A DNA stretch of 64,000 bases from Pseudomonas sp. DTU12.3 (GCF_004124275.1 NZ_CP027218.1:1615501-1679500), one strand, 5' to 3'. Numbered from the stretch's first letter, positions 40,119 to 50,211 are shown. Notes: generated from the letters alone by a model not told the origin. A program made the numbers and translations.

Positions 40119-40192
40119 AGGCTGGTGTCTTCACGCTTTTTTGACTTTTATTGATCTAGCTTTCTCACTCCTTTTTGGTTGGTTTCTTCCTT

Positions 40193-40555
40193 ATGTCACC
40201 TTTCAAGGGCCAGACCGGCCTGAAACGTATCCTCAACGCCTCCGGTTATTCGCTCGATGGCCTGCGCGCCGCCTTCACCGGTGAAGCGGCGTTCCGCCAA
40301 CTGGTGCTGCTCAATGTCGTGCTGATTCCGCTGACATTCTTCCTCAATGTCAGTCGCGTAGAACAGGCGCTGTTGATTGCCGTGTGCCTGCTGGCGCTGA
40401 TCGTCGAGCTGCTGAACTCGGCAGTCGAAGCGGCCATCGACCGCATCTCGCTGGAACTGCACCCATTGTCGAAGAACGCCAAGGACATGGGCAGCGCCGC
40501 GCAATTTGTCGCGCTGACCATGATCGCGCTGGTGTGGGCCGTTATTCTGCTTTAA
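40193..40555 (+). CDS. dgkA: Diacylglycerol kinase DgkA
   Basis: A 120-residue inner-membrane kinase that recycles diacylglycerol to phosphatidic acid. The family's GEAAFRQL, the catalytic ELLNSAVEAAIDRI segment and NAKDMGSAAQFVALTM are present, with three membrane helices. The ATG at 40193 has no strong ribosome site; a TTG at 40175 is less likely. Confidence 0.93.
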   Translation: MSPFKGQTGLKRILNASGYSLDGLRAAFTGEAAFRQLVLLNVVLIPLTFFLNVSRVEQALLIAVCLLALIVELLNSAVEAAIDRISLELHPLSKNAKDMGSAAQFVALTMIALVWAVILL

Positions 40556-41478
40556 GCAATTGTCGGCAAGACGATCTCGTCGCTGCGCTGCACCCCGGCG
40601 GTGAAAGCGCGGCACAGCTCGAGAAACTCGCGCATCGCCGAGGTCTGGTATTTCTGCTTGTGCCAGATGAAGTAGAACTGCCGCGCCAGATCGAGATCCG
40701 GCGTTTCTACCGGCACCAGACTGCCGCGCCGGAACGCATCGCGCAGCGCCAGCCGCGAGATGCAGCCAATCCCCAGTCCCGACTCCACCGCGCGCTTGAT
40801 CGCTTCGGTGTGCTCCAGCTCCAGACGGATATTCAGCGAGCTGCGATGGTGACGCATGGCCTGATCGAAAGTTAGCCGCGTGCCCGAACCCTGCTCACGC
40901 AGGATCCATGCTTCGTGGGTCAACTCTTCCATGGTCGCGCTGCCGCGTTGGGCCAGCGGATGCTGTGGCGCGCAAAACACCACCAGCTCATCCTCGACCC
41001 AGCTCTGCACTTCGATGTCGGGATGGCTGCAATCGCCTTCGATTAGACCCAGATCAATTTCGTAGTGGGCGACTTGTTGCACGATATTGGCAGTGTTCTG
41101 TACGTGCAGCTTCACCTGACTTTCGGGGTGGCGCTGCATGAAACTGCCGATCAGCAACGTCGCCAGGTAATTGCCGATGGTCAGGGTGGCGCCCACCGAC
41201 AGCGAGCCGAAACCGGATTTGCCGTTGAGCAGGTCTTCGATTTCCTTGGCCTGATCGAGCAGGGCCACCGCTTGCGGCAACAGCTGTTTGCCGAGGGCGT
41301 TGAGGCTCAGCCGTTTGCCGGCGCGGTCGAATAGCTGGCAGCTGGATTGGCGCTCGAGTTCGGTGATCGAGGTGCTGGCGGCTGACTGTGAGAGGTTGAG
41401 CAGACCCGCAGCACGGGATACGCTTTCCTGCTGGGCGACGGCGACGAAGACTTGCAGTTGACGGAGAGTAAATCGCAT
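40552..41478 (-). CDS. finR: LysR-type regulator FinR
   Basis: A 308-residue LysR regulator. The HTH is at the start (RFTLRQLQVFVAVAQQESVS, LNLSQSAASTSITELE), followed by the substrate-binding domain. It stands divergently to fpr, the arrangement known for FinR, which in P. putida induces fpr under oxidative or sulfur-related stress. The start at 41478 gives the family's usual N-terminus. It converges with dgkA, with a few bases overlap. Confidence 0.88.
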   Translation of the reverse strand: MRFTLRQLQVFVAVAQQESVSRAAGLLNLSQSAASTSITELERQSSCQLFDRAGKRLSLNALGKQLLPQAVALLDQAKEIEDLLNGKSGFGSLSVGATLTIGNYLATLLIGSFMQRHPESQVKLHVQNTANIVQQVAHYEIDLGLIEGDCSHPDIEVQSWVEDELVVFCAPQHPLAQRGSATMEELTHEAWILREQGSGTRLTFDQAMRHHRSSLNIRLELEHTEAIKRAVESGLGIGCISRLALRDAFRRGSLVPVETPDLDLARQFYFIWHKQKYQTSAMREFLELCRAFTAGVQRSDEIVLPTIA

Positions 41479-41611
41479 ATCGATATAACCGATAACCCTT
41501 ATCTTAATAATCCAGTTAACAGATATTGTCGTCGCTATTAGAATGCGATGCAATTGCGCACTCTCAGCGGTATAAGCCAGCGCAGACCCAATCTCCAGGA
41601 GTCAAACGTAC
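41479..41611. promoter_or_regulatory. Divergent finR/fpr control region
   Basis: A 133-base AT-rich intergenic region between finR and fpr. It should contain both promoters and FinR sites. LysR-type boxes and exact promoters could not be assigned with confidence. Confidence 0.5.
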
Positions 41612-42391
41612 ATGAGCAACATGAACCACGAGCGTGTCCTCAGTGTTCATCACTGGAACGACACTCTGTTCAGCTTCAAGTGCACCCGCGATCCGGGCCT
41701 GCGCTTCGAGAACGGTCAGTTCGTGATGATCGGCCTGCAGCAGCCCAACGGCCGCCCGCTTATGCGCGCTTACTCGATCGCCAGCCCGAACTGGGAAGAG
41801 CATCTGGAATTCTTCAGCATCAAGGTGCAGGACGGTCCGCTGACTTCGCAGTTGCAGCACTTGAAGGAAGGCGACGAGATCATCATCTCGAAGAAGCCTA
41901 CCGGTACTCTGGTGCTTGACGACCTGAACCCGGGCAAGCATTTGTACCTGCTGAGCACCGGCACTGGTCTGGCACCGTTCATGAGCGTGATCCAGGACCC
42001 GGAAACCTACGAGCGCTTTGAAAAAGTGATCCTTGTGCACGGTGTGCGTTACGTCAACGAAGTCGCCTACCGCGAGTTCATCACCGAGCACCTGCCGCAG
42101 AACGAGTTCTTCGGCGAAGCGCTGCGTGACAAGCTGATCTACTACCCGACCGTGACCCGTGAGCCTTTCGAGAATCAGGGCCGTCTGACCGATCTGATGC
42201 GCAGCGGCAAGCTGTTCAGCGACATCGGCCTGCCACCGATCAACCCGCAGGACGACCGCGCGATGATCTGCGGCAGCCCGAGCATGCTCGACGAGACCAG
42301 CGAAGTGCTCGACAGCTTCGGCCTGAAGATCTCGGCGCGGATGCGTGAGCCGGGTGATTACCTGATCGAGCGTGCGTTCGTCGAGAAGTAA
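41612..42391 (+). CDS. fpr: Ferredoxin-NADP reductase Fpr
   Basis: A 259-residue bacterial FNR-type flavoenzyme that exchanges electrons between NADPH and ferredoxin/flavodoxin. FAD-binding signature RAYSIASPNWEEHLEFF, the nucleotide site LLSTGTGLAPFMSVI, and MICGSPSMLDETSEVL are present; it ends ERAFVEK as in pseudomonad Fpr. AGGAG lies ten bases before the ATG. Confidence 0.95.
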   Translation: MSNMNHERVLSVHHWNDTLFSFKCTRDPGLRFENGQFVMIGLQQPNGRPLMRAYSIASPNWEEHLEFFSIKVQDGPLTSQLQHLKEGDEIIISKKPTGTLVLDDLNPGKHLYLLSTGTGLAPFMSVIQDPETYERFEKVILVHGVRYVNEVAYREFITEHLPQNEFFGEALRDKLIYYPTVTREPFENQGRLTDLMRSGKLFSDIGLPPINPQDDRAMICGSPSMLDETSEVLDSFGLKISARMREPGDYLIERAFVEK

Positions 42392-42401
42392 TCCCCCAAC
42401 T

Positions 42402-42492
42402 CCTGTGGGAGCGGGCTTGCTCGCGAATGCGGTGTATCAGACACATGTCAGTTGACTGGTACGACGCTTTCGCGAGCAAGCCCGCTCCCACA
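42402..42492. repeat. REPIN (GTGGGAGCGGGCTTGCTCGCGAA type)
   Basis: Two inverted REP arms: TGTGGGAGCGGGCTTGCTCG and its complement ending GCTCCCACA. Located 3' of fpr. Confidence 0.92.
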
Positions 42493-42515
42493 ATTGGTTT
42501 TGTGGTGTGACAGTA

Positions 42516-42551
42516 AAAGCCCGCGTTGCCTGAGAAGGCAGCGCGGGCTTT
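42516..42551. terminator. Bidirectional terminator between fpr and trmO
   Basis: AAAGCCCGCG / CGCGGGCTTT with GCC / GGC inner pairing and a TGAGAA loop. T-rich on both strands, placed between convergent genes. Confidence 0.85.
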
Positions 42552-42565
42552 CTCGTTTTCGGGGG

Positions 42566-43264
42566 TTATGCTTCGGCAGGAATGACTTCGAGTACGCGTA
42601 TTTGCTCGGGTGTCGGGTAATGCCAGCGCACATCCAGATCCCAGAACTGCGCGCCGTACTCGCGTTCCGGCGCCGGGGTTTGATACGCCGGACGCGGGTC
42701 CTGAGCCAGACACTGTTCAATCAGCTCAACCAGCGGCTCGTCGAGGCGCTGAGCGTGGCTGTGCGCTTGTTTCAACGCCGAGTCCGTCCACTGCACGTCA
42801 ATCAGCTGCGGCGCGGCGCTGGCGATGCTATTGACGGCGTTAGGGATGATATCGGCATAGGGCACATACGGTTTGATGTCCAGCACCGGCGTGCCGTCGA
42901 GCAAATCGATGCCAGAGATGAACAGTCGATTGCCTTCGACCTTGTCCAGTTTCACCACCGATTGGCCGATGCCGTTCGGCCGGTGAGTGGCGCGGGTAGC
43001 GAACACGCCCATGGACTTGTTGCCGCCCAGTCGCGGTGGACGGACTTTCAGGCGAGGCTTGTCTTCCAGCGCTTGATGGAACAGAAACAGCAACCAGACG
43101 TGGCTGACCTGTTCCAGACCTTGCACGGCGTCACCCTGATCGAACGGCGCCACCAGTTCCAGCACGCCACGGGCGGCGGGCGCTAGTTGCGGTTGGCGGG
43201 GAATGGCGAATTTCTCCTTGAAGCAGGAGCGCACGAAGCCGATGGGGGAGACGCTGTAAGTCAT
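42566..43264 (-). CDS. trmO: tRNA (N6-threonylcarbamoyladenosine37-N6)-methyltransferase TrmO
   Basis: A 232-residue TrmO (TsaA/YaeB) that methylates t6A37 in threonine tRNA. It shows MTYSVSPIGFVRSCFKEKFA, FATRATHRPNGIGQSVVKL and LDIKPYVPYADI. The start at 43264 gives the usual N-terminus; an in-frame ATG at 43273 is possible. The 5' end lies just inside a REPIN boundary. Confidence 0.92.
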   Translation of the reverse strand: MTYSVSPIGFVRSCFKEKFAIPRQPQLAPAARGVLELVAPFDQGDAVQGLEQVSHVWLLFLFHQALEDKPRLKVRPPRLGGNKSMGVFATRATHRPNGIGQSVVKLDKVEGNRLFISGIDLLDGTPVLDIKPYVPYADIIPNAVNSIASAAPQLIDVQWTDSALKQAHSHAQRLDEPLVELIEQCLAQDPRPAYQTPAPEREYGAQFWDLDVRWHYPTPEQIRVLEVIPAEA

Positions 43265-43310
43265 GGTTTGCATTCGAAGCGGGGCAGGGTGGCATGATGC
43301 CCGAAAGATC

Positions 43311-43387
43311 AAAAGATCGCAGCCTTCGGCAACTCCTACAGGGGCGCGTCGATCCCATGTAGAAGCTGCCGAAGGCTACGATCTTTT
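43311..43387. repeat. REPIN (AAAAGATCGCAGCC type)
   Basis: AAAAGATCGCAGCCTTCGGC / GCCGAAGGCTACGATCTTTT inverted pair between trmO and rhlG. The right arm contributes the last bases of the rhlG coding end. Confidence 0.92.
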
Positions 43388-44156
43388 AAAGGCTGAACCC
43401 ACCATCCAGCGGAATGATATTCCCGGTCATATATGCGCCAGCGGTACTCGCCAGACTGATCGCCAACGCCGCCATTTCTTCCTCACGCCCCCAGCGCTTC
43501 ATCGGGATCAGCGCCGTGTCTTCAGCCAACGCCTGCTGATCATTGCCAATATGCTGGGTCATCTTGCTCGGAAAGCGCCCCGGTGCGATCACGTTGACGT
43601 TGATGTGCTGGCTCACCAGTTCCCGCGCGAGAATGCGCGACAATTGGTGTAGGGCCGCTTTACTCGGCCCGTAGGCATAGGCCTGTTCGCCAAACGAAGA
43701 AATTCCCGCCACAGAACCGATGTTGATGATCCGTGCCGGATTCGCCGCTGAACCGGCTTTGCGCAACAGCGGCAGAAACTGCTGGATGCAGCTGAACACC
43801 GAGGTCACGTTGAGCTGCATGACCTTCTCCCAACCCTTCACCGGATAGCTCTCCAGCGGCGCGCCCCAGGTGGTGCCGGCGTTGTTCACCAGAATATCCA
43901 GATGAGTGATCTGCTCGCCCAGGCGGGCGGCCAGCTCCTGTACGCCTTCTTCCGTCGCCAGGTTGGCGGCGATGCTATGACATTTGCCCAGGGCGCTGAG
44001 TTCTTCGGCGGTTTGATGACACGCTTCAGCGTCACGCGAGCAGACATAGACACGCGCGCCAGCCTCGACAAAGGCTTTGGCGATCATTTTGCCGATACCA
44101 CGGGTGCCGCCGGTCACCAGAGCGGTGCGGCCTTGCAGGGAAAAGTATGGGTGCAT
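43386..44156 (-). CDS. rhlG: Short-chain dehydrogenase, RhlG-like beta-ketoacyl reductase
   Basis: A 256-residue SDR closely matching P. aeruginosa RhlG in length and start (MHPYFSLQGRTALVTGGTRG). The NADPH site TGGTRGIG, LVNNAGTTWGAPLESYP, the catalytic Ser in IGSVAGISS and YAYGPSKAALHQL with the Tyr-Lys pair are all present. RhlG reduces beta-ketoacyl chains and was linked to rhamnolipid and PHA precursors; that role has been disputed. No rhlAB lies nearby. Confidence 0.88.
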   Translation of the reverse strand: MHPYFSLQGRTALVTGGTRGIGKMIAKAFVEAGARVYVCSRDAEACHQTAEELSALGKCHSIAANLATEEGVQELAARLGEQITHLDILVNNAGTTWGAPLESYPVKGWEKVMQLNVTSVFSCIQQFLPLLRKAGSAANPARIINIGSVAGISSFGEQAYAYGPSKAALHQLSRILARELVSQHINVNVIAPGRFPSKMTQHIGNDQQALAEDTALIPMKRWGREEEMAALAISLASTAGAYMTGNIIPLDGGFSL

Positions 44157-44284
44157 GGCGAGTCCTGAGGATTAGGGATCAATACACCCTAGTCGTCAGC
44201 CGCAAAAAGCGGAGCCACTATTTTCGCAGGGAATGAACGGTCATGCGCTGCGGCGGCGACTATTGGTCGCCACCGCAAAGAGGA

Positions 44285-44755
44285 TCAGGCTGGGCGAACG
44301 CGCAGGGTCAGGCCCTTGAGGAAGTTGCGCAGCAACTGGTCGCCGCAAGGACGGTAGTTGGTGTGGCCAACCTTGCGGAACAGCGCGCTCAGCTCAGGCT
44401 TGGACACCGGGAACTCGGCCGCCTTGAGAATCGCGTGCATGTCGTCTTCTTTCAGTTCGAAGGCCACGCGCAGCTTTTTCAGGATGATGTTGTTGGTGAC
44501 TGGCACTTCGATCGGCTGCGGCGGACGGCTTTCGTCCTTGCCACGCTTGAAGATCACCAGGCCATCGAGGAAGTGCGCGATGACTTCGTCCGGGCAGCGC
44601 ACGAAACCTTCTTCGTCTTCTTCTTTCTTGTCGAGCCAGGTCAGCACGTCAGCGAGCGCGACGTCCATGCCGCCGAGCTTGATGATCTCGACAACCTTCT
44701 TGTCGCTGATGTCGAGCATGTAGCGCACGCTGCGCAATACGTCGTTATGAATCAT
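44285..44755 (-). CDS. DUF1456 (YehS-like) protein
   Basis: A 156-residue protein made of two copies of a DUF1456 domain: MIHNDVLRSVRYMLDISDKK at the start and NNIILKKLRVAFELKEDDMH at about residue 88. Function unknown; found widely in proteobacteria. The start at 44755 gives the normal family N-terminus. Confidence 0.88.
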   Translation of the reverse strand: MIHNDVLRSVRYMLDISDKKVVEIIKLGGMDVALADVLTWLDKKEEDEEGFVRCPDEVIAHFLDGLVIFKRGKDESRPPQPIEVPVTNNIILKKLRVAFELKEDDMHAILKAAEFPVSKPELSALFRKVGHTNYRPCGDQLLRNFLKGLTLRVRPA

Positions 44756-44827
44756 GTGAGTAATCCTGATAAGCGTTGTGGGCAGCACGCAGGCGCGCTG
44801 CCGGAATGTGTGGCGGCAGTGGAAGCG

Positions 44828-45538
44828 TTAGAACTTCTCTTTGCCGGACAGGTAGCGCCATTGGCCGACCGGGACTTTGCCTATCGAGACGCCGCCGATG
44901 CGGATGCGGCGGATGCCGATGACCTTCAGGCCGACCGCTTCGCAGAACTGGGCGATGATCCCCGGCTGCGGATTTTTCATGGCGAAGCGCAGACGGTTTT
45001 CGTTCTGCCAACTGGCCTTGACCGGCGGCAGCTCCTTGCCCTTGTGCGTGAGGCCGTGCTGCAAGCGATTGAGGCCGTGGGCGACCATGTCGCCTTCGAC
45101 TTCGACAATGTATTCCTGCTCGATCTTCGCGGCGTCAGCGGTGAGCTTGCGCAGGATTTTCCAGTCCTGAGTGAACACCAACAGCCCGCTGGCCTTGGCT
45201 TGCAGGTCGGAACTGGCGGTCAGGCGCAGGAAGTGCCCGCGCAGGGGGCGCTTGCTGAAACGATGCTCTTCGCTGAGGGTTTCGGCGCTGAGCGACTGCA
45301 TGGCGGTCTCGACGTCGATGCCGGCCGGCGCGTTGAGCAGGATGGTCACCGGCTCCGGCGCGGTGGCCTTGGCGTCCTTGTCGAGCTCGACTTTCTGCTC
45401 GCCGACCTTGAATTGCGGCTCGTCAATCACTTCGCCGTCCACGGTGACCCAGCCGCCCTCGATGAACAGCTCGGCCTCCCGGCGGGAGCAACCGACCAGT
45501 TCGATGAGGCGTTTGGAGAGGCGAATCGGGTCAGTCAT
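44828..45538 (-). CDS. RsuA/RluF-type pseudouridine synthase with degenerate signature
   Basis: A 236-residue protein with an N-terminal S4 domain (IRLSKRLIELVGCSRREAEL, residues 5-45) and a pseudouridine synthase fold. The usual GRLDxxTxGLL signature reads SSDLQAKASGLLVFTQDW: the likely catalytic Asp and the following GLL remain, but Gly-Arg is lost and the Leu now follows the Asp. The EYIVEVEGD and IRRIRIGGVSIG blocks are retained. It may act on a different RNA, or have weak activity. DUF1456 and SDR genes follow on the same strand. Confidence 0.82.
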   Translation of the reverse strand: MTDPIRLSKRLIELVGCSRREAELFIEGGWVTVDGEVIDEPQFKVGEQKVELDKDAKATAPEPVTILLNAPAGIDVETAMQSLSAETLSEEHRFSKRPLRGHFLRLTASSDLQAKASGLLVFTQDWKILRKLTADAAKIEQEYIVEVEGDMVAHGLNRLQHGLTHKGKELPPVKASWQNENRLRFAMKNPQPGIIAQFCEAVGLKVIGIRRIRIGGVSIGKVPVGQWRYLSGKEKF

Positions 45539-45625
45539 GACAGGGCCGTAACAAAAAAGGGGTGGGCATTGTACCTGTGTGGCGCCGGTTAAGCCCGGTT
45601 CCATTTACGGGGTGTTCGCATTTCC

Positions 45626-45714
45626 CTGTGGGAGCTAGCCTGCTAGCGATTGCATCACCGCGGTGTATCTGACGGACCGCGGCGCCTGCATCGCTAGCAG
45701 GCTAGCTCCCACAG
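45626..45714. repeat. REPIN (GTGGGAGCTAGCCTGCTAGCGAT type)
   Basis: CTGTGGGAGCTAGCCTGCTA at the left and its complement at the right. This is a third REP subtype in the window, found once here. Confidence 0.92.
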
Positions 45715-45729
45715 TTGTTTTGGGTTGGG

Positions 45730-46203
45730 TCAGCCGTTGCTTGAGCGCTGCTGGTTTTGTCGCAAGCGCATGTGCAGCAACGGGTACGGCTGGCCCATGC
45801 CATCCACCTCAGAGCGGCCGATCACTTCAAACCCCTGCTTGAAGTAAAAGCCCAGCGCCTGTGGATTCTGTTCGTTGACGTCCAGTTCATCGGCATTCAG
45901 ATGCTGCATCGCGTAGTTCAGCAGTTTCTTGCCCAAACCCTGGCCGCGATGATCGGGATCGATGAACAGCATCTCGATCTTGCCCGCTGCCACCCCGGCA
46001 AACCCGGTGATGCGCTGGTTGGCGTCCTTGGTGCAGATCAGCATCACCGCATCGAGGTAACGCGTCAGCACCAGATTGCGCAGCAATTCGATGTAGCTGT
46101 CCGGCAGAAAATCATGGGTGGCGCGAACCGAGGCCTCCCAGACCCGGGTCAGTTCCTGATAATCGCTGAGTTTCGGTGTGTGGATGACCGAATGGTGACG
46201 CAT
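45730..46203 (-). CDS. GNAT-family N-acetyltransferase
   Basis: A 157-residue GNAT resembling E. coli YjaB. VWEASVRATHDFLP at about residue 22 is typical, and the acetyl-CoA loop is in DPDHRGQGLGKKLLNYAM. LDVNEQNPQALGFYFKQGFE completes the fold. Substrate unknown. Confidence 0.9.
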   Translation of the reverse strand: MRHHSVIHTPKLSDYQELTRVWEASVRATHDFLPDSYIELLRNLVLTRYLDAVMLICTKDANQRITGFAGVAAGKIEMLFIDPDHRGQGLGKKLLNYAMQHLNADELDVNEQNPQALGFYFKQGFEVIGRSEVDGMGQPYPLLHMRLRQNQQRSSNG

Positions 46204-46262
46204 GCCCGTCTGCCTCTTGTCCGTTTCAAGGGAGTCCGTCCCCCGCTAAACGATAGCCGTAA

Positions 46263-46290
46263 AAAAGCCCCGCATCGAGCGAGGCTTTTA
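46263..46290. terminator. Terminator between GNAT gene and rimO
   Basis: AAAAGCC(CCGC) / (GCGA)GGCTTTT with ATCGA loop. It could end transcription from the rimO side, whose 3' end is about 120 bases further on. Confidence 0.6.
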
Positions 46291-46311
46291 AATTCAGCAC
46301 TGTGCCGAATC

Positions 46312-46404
46312 CCTGTAGGAGCTGACGAGTGAAACGAGGCTGCGATCTTTTGATCTTGTTTTTCGAGATCAACAGATCGCAGCCTTCGGCAGCTCCTACA
46401 GGGG
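46312..46404. repeat. Imperfect REPIN (AAAAGATCGCAGCC type)
   Basis: CCTGTAGGAGCTG at the left pairs with AGCTCCTACAGG at the right, with GGCTGCGATC / AGATCGCAGCC inside, and an altered loop. Downstream of rimO. Confidence 0.85.
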
Positions 46405-46412
46405 GTGCGGCG

Positions 46413-47750
46413 TTAGATCTGTTCGGCCCACAGGTCGTATTCGTCGGCGTCGGTGACTTTGCACCAGACCTTGTCGCCCGGCTTCAGGTTGCTGCCGTTG
46501 TCGATAAACACGTTGCCGTCGATTTCCGGTGCGTCGAAGAAGCAGCGGCCAACTGCGCCTTGCTCGTCGACTTCGTCCACCAGCACTTCGATTTCACGGC
46601 CGATGCGCAGTTGCAGGCGTGCCGAGCTGATCGCTTGCTGGTGCGCCATGAAGCGATCCCAACGATCCTGCTTGACGTCGTCCGGTACGATCTCCAGATC
46701 CAGATCATTGGCCGGAGCGCCTTCAACCGGCGAGTACTGGAAGCAGCCGACGCGGTCGAGCTGGGCTTCGGTCAGCCAGTTCAGCAGGTACTGGAAATCT
46801 TCTTCGGTTTCGCCCGGGAAACCGACGATGAAGGTCGAACGGATGATCAGGTCCGGGCAGATTTCGCGCCAGTTCTTGATGCGCGCCAGGGTCTTGTCTT
46901 CGAACGCCGGGCGTTTCATCGACTTCAGCACTTTCGGGCTGGCGTGCTGGAACGGGATGTCCAGGTACGGCAGGATCTTGCCGGCGGCCATCAGCGGAAT
47001 CAGCTCGTCAACGTGCGGGTACGGGTAAACGTAGTGCAGACGGACCCAGACGCCGAGGGTGCTGAGCGCTTCGCAGAGTTCGGTCATGCGGGTTTTCACC
47101 GGCGCGCCGTTCCAGAAGCCAGTGCGGTATTTCACGTCAACGCCGTAAGCGCTGGTGTCCTGCGAAATGACCAGCAACTCTTTAACGCCGGATTTGACCA
47201 GACGCTGAGCTTCGTCGAGCACATCGCCAACCGGACGGCTCACCAGTTTGCCGCGCATCGACGGGATGATGCAGAACGAGCAGCTGTGATTACAGCCTTC
47301 GGAAATCTTCAGGTACGCATAGTGACGCGGGGTCAGCTTGATGCCTTGCGGCGGCACCAGGTCGATCAGCGGGTTGTGATCCTTACGTGGCGGCACCACT
47401 TGGTGCACGGCGTTGACCACTTGCTCGTACTGCTGCGGACCGGTCACGGCCAGCACGCTCGGGTGGACGTTGCGGATGTTGCCTTCTTCTACGCCCATGC
47501 AACCGGTGACGATCACCTTGCCGTTTTCCTTGATCGCTTCGCCGATCACTTCCAAAGACTCAGCCTTGGCCGAATCGATGAAACCGCAGGTGTTGACGAC
47601 TACAACGTCGGCGTCCTGATAGGTGGACACCACGTCATAGCCTTCCATGCGCAGCTGGGTCAGGATGCGCTCGGAGTCGACCAGTGCTTTCGGGCAACCC
47701 AGAGATACAAAGCCAACCTTTGGATTGGCCGGCGCAGGAGTGGTGGACAT
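46413..47750 (-). CDS. rimO: Ribosomal protein S12 methylthiotransferase RimO
   Basis: A 445-residue radical-SAM enzyme that adds a methylthio group to Asp88 of S12. The N-terminal UPF0004 domain ([19 protein letters not shown]) precedes the radical-SAM CxxxCxxC in [18 protein letters not shown] and a C-terminal TRAM domain ([19 protein letters not shown]). Full length, ATG start. Confidence 0.97.
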   Translation of the reverse strand: MSTTPAPANPKVGFVSLGCPKALVDSERILTQLRMEGYDVVSTYQDADVVVVNTCGFIDSAKAESLEVIGEAIKENGKVIVTGCMGVEEGNIRNVHPSVLAVTGPQQYEQVVNAVHQVVPPRKDHNPLIDLVPPQGIKLTPRHYAYLKISEGCNHSCSFCIIPSMRGKLVSRPVGDVLDEAQRLVKSGVKELLVISQDTSAYGVDVKYRTGFWNGAPVKTRMTELCEALSTLGVWVRLHYVYPYPHVDELIPLMAAGKILPYLDIPFQHASPKVLKSMKRPAFEDKTLARIKNWREICPDLIIRSTFIVGFPGETEEDFQYLLNWLTEAQLDRVGCFQYSPVEGAPANDLDLEIVPDDVKQDRWDRFMAHQQAISSARLQLRIGREIEVLVDEVDEQGAVGRCFFDAPEIDGNVFIDNGSNLKPGDKVWCKVTDADEYDLWAEQI

Positions 47751-48039
47751 GTCTAACCTCGGTATTTTGTGACATCGCTTTCTTGGTGCGAAAGCCGACG
47801 GATGGGCGCTTAGGGCGCGCCTCTGATCAAAAAGTGCGCAATTCTAGCGGCGAGCAACGCACTTGACCAGCTTTATGCAGGGAAATACGACGAGTGCTGC
47901 GCTATGCTTCGCGCCGTGGAGCTTTACCAATTTTTTACAGTCAACAAAACGTCTGTAACAACAGGTAAAACGGCGCATGCTGCACCACAAAGCATAGTGC
48001 TTCATTCAAAGAAGCCGGTTCTAAAATCAGGAGTGTTGG

Positions 48040-49941
48040 ATGGGTCAGGCAAGTAGTCATGCGGCAGGCGCCGAGGGTTCGGCCTCCAAGCCGCTGAGCA
48101 TGCTGGTCGCGGCAGTCGGGGTAGTTTACGGCGACATCGGCACGAGCCCGTTGTACACCCTCAAAGAAGTGTTTTCCGGCGGTTACGGCGTACCGGTCAA
48201 CCACGACGGCGTGCTGGGCATTCTGTCGTTGATCTTCTGGTCGCTGATCTGGGTCGTGTCGATCAAATACATGATGTTCGTGCTGCGCGCCGACAACCAG
48301 GGCGAGGGCGGCATCATGGCGCTCACCGCACTGGCGCGGCGGGCGGCAGGGCATCGCAAGAAACTGCGTTCGTTGCTGGTGGTTTGCGGGCTGATCGGCG
48401 CGGCGCTGTTTTACGGCGACAGCATGATCACCCCGGCGATTTCCGTGCTGTCGGCGATTGAGGGGCTGGGGCTGGCATTCGATGGCATCGACCATTGGGT
48501 GGTGCCGCTGTCATTGGTGGTGCTGGTCGGTTTGTTCCTGATCCAGCGTCACGGTACGGCGCGGATCGGCATTCTGTTTGGGCCGATCATGGTCACCTGG
48601 TTCCTCGTCCTTGGCGCTCTCGGCGTGTATGGCATCAGCCACACCCCGGAAGTGCTGCATGCGATGAATCCTGCTTGGGCGGTGCGCTTCTTCACTGTTC
48701 ACCCTGGCATGGGCGTGGCCATCCTCGGCGCCGTGGTGCTGGCGTTGACCGGTGCCGAAGCGCTGTACGCCGACATGGGCCACTTCGGCCGCAAGCCGAT
48801 TGCCCGCGCCTGGTTCATTTTGGTGTTGCCGGCGCTGGTGCTTAATTACTTCGGTCAGGGTGCTTTGCTGCTCGACAACCCGGAAGCGGCGCGTAACCCG
48901 TTCTATCTGTTGGCACCGAGTTGGGCGCTGATTCCACTCGTTGGTTTGTCGACCCTGGCGACAGTGATTGCCTCGCAAGCGGTAATTTCCGGCGCGTTCT
49001 CCCTGACTCGTCAGGCGATTCAGCTTGGCTATATTCCGCGCATGTACATTCAGCACACCTCCAGCGATGAACAGGGCCAGATCTACATTGGCGCGGTGAA
49101 CTGGGCGCTGATGGTGGGCGTGGTCCTGTTGGTGCTGGGCTTCGAGTCCTCCGGCGCACTGGCCTCGGCCTACGGCGTGGCGGTGACTGGCACCATGCTG
49201 ATGACCACCATTCTGGTGTCGGCGGTGATGCTGCTGCTGTGGAAATGGCCACCGATACTCGCGGTGCCGGTGTTGATCGGCTTCCTGCTGGTGGACGGCC
49301 TGTACTTCGCCGCCAACGTGCCGAAAATCGTGCAGGGCGGTGCGTTCCCGGTGATCGCCGGTATCGCGCTGTTCGTGCTGATGACTACGTGGAAGCGCGG
49401 CAAGCAATTGCTGGTCGAACGCCTTGACGAAGGCGCGCTGCCGCTGCCGATCTTCATCAGCAGCATTCGCGTGCAACCGCCACATCGGGTGCAGGGCACC
49501 GCGGTGTTCCTCACCGCACGCTCCGACGCCGTGCCGCACGCGTTGTTGCACAACCTGCTGCACAACCAGGTGCTGCATGAGCAGGTGGTTCTGCTGACGG
49601 TCGTCTACGAAGACATCCCGCGCGTACCGCCATCGCGACGTTTCGAGGTCGAGGCTCATGGCGAAGGCTTCTTCCGGGTGATCCTGCACTTCGGCTTCAC
49701 CGACGAGCCGGACGTGCCGCAGGCGCTGAAGTTGTGTCATCTGGATGATCTGGACTTCAGCCCGATGCGGACGACCTACTTCCTCAGCCGGGAAACGGTG
49801 ATTGCCTCGAAGCTTGAAGGTATGGCGCGTTGGCGAGAGGCGTTGTTTGCGTTCATGTTGAAAAATGCCAACGGCAATTTGCGCTTCTTCAATCTGCCGC
49901 TGAACCGGGTGATTGAGTTGGGGACGCAGGTGGAGATGTAG
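48040..49941 (+). CDS. kup: Potassium transporter Kup
   Basis: A 633-residue KUP/HAK/KT K+ uptake protein. [20 protein letters not shown] is the family signature, followed by [18 protein letters not shown] and about 12 membrane segments to residue 440, then a cytoplasmic tail. AGGAG precedes the ATG. A strong terminator follows 15 bases after the stop. Confidence 0.97.
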   Translation: MGQASSHAAGAEGSASKPLSMLVAAVGVVYGDIGTSPLYTLKEVFSGGYGVPVNHDGVLGILSLIFWSLIWVVSIKYMMFVLRADNQGEGGIMALTALARRAAGHRKKLRSLLVVCGLIGAALFYGDSMITPAISVLSAIEGLGLAFDGIDHWVVPLSLVVLVGLFLIQRHGTARIGILFGPIMVTWFLVLGALGVYGISHTPEVLHAMNPAWAVRFFTVHPGMGVAILGAVVLALTGAEALYADMGHFGRKPIARAWFILVLPALVLNYFGQGALLLDNPEAARNPFYLLAPSWALIPLVGLSTLATVIASQAVISGAFSLTRQAIQLGYIPRMYIQHTSSDEQGQIYIGAVNWALMVGVVLLVLGFESSGALASAYGVAVTGTMLMTTILVSAVMLLLWKWPPILAVPVLIGFLLVDGLYFAANVPKIVQGGAFPVIAGIALFVLMTTWKRGKQLLVERLDEGALPLPIFISSIRVQPPHRVQGTAVFLTARSDAVPHALLHNLLHNQVLHEQVVLLTVVYEDIPRVPPSRRFEVEAHGEGFFRVILHFGFTDEPDVPQALKLCHLDDLDFSPMRTTYFLSRETVIASKLEGMARWREALFAFMLKNANGNLRFFNLPLNRVIELGTQVEM

Positions 49942-49956
49942 CCTGCGCCTCAACTG

Positions 49957-49996
49957 AAAAGCCCCCGTCAGCCTTGTGGCTGGCGGGGGCTTTTTT
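49957..49996 (+). terminator. Terminator after kup
   Basis: AAAAGCCCCCGTCAGCC / GGCTGGCGGGGGCTTTTTT, nearly perfect, with a TTGT loop. Confidence 0.93.
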
Positions 49997-50030
49997 GTGC
50001 CTGAACACATTGCTTGAATCCTGCACCAAT

Positions 50031-50128
50031 CCCCTGTGGGAGCGGGCTTGCTCGCGAATGGGGTGGATCAGCTACTGGAGATGTCGTCTGACACAACGCC
50101 TTCGCGAGCAAGCCCGCTCCCACAGGGG
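50031..50128. repeat. REPIN (GTGGGAGCGGGCTTGCTCGCGAA type)
   Basis: CCCCTGTGGGAGCGGGCTTG and its complement flank a short loop. It is followed by a lone REP arm at 50166-50178 and another REPIN at 50212. Confidence 0.93.
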
Positions 50129-50211
50129 ATCTACGTCCTGCCGAAAATCCCGAATCAAACTCAGGCCCTGTGGGAGCTGGGTATCTCCTGTATCCCGTGA
50201 TCAACACAAAT

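Noticed and set aside
46329..47756. 475-codon plus-strand open frame opposite rimO
   Set aside because: Antisense shadow of rimO caused by high third-position GC.
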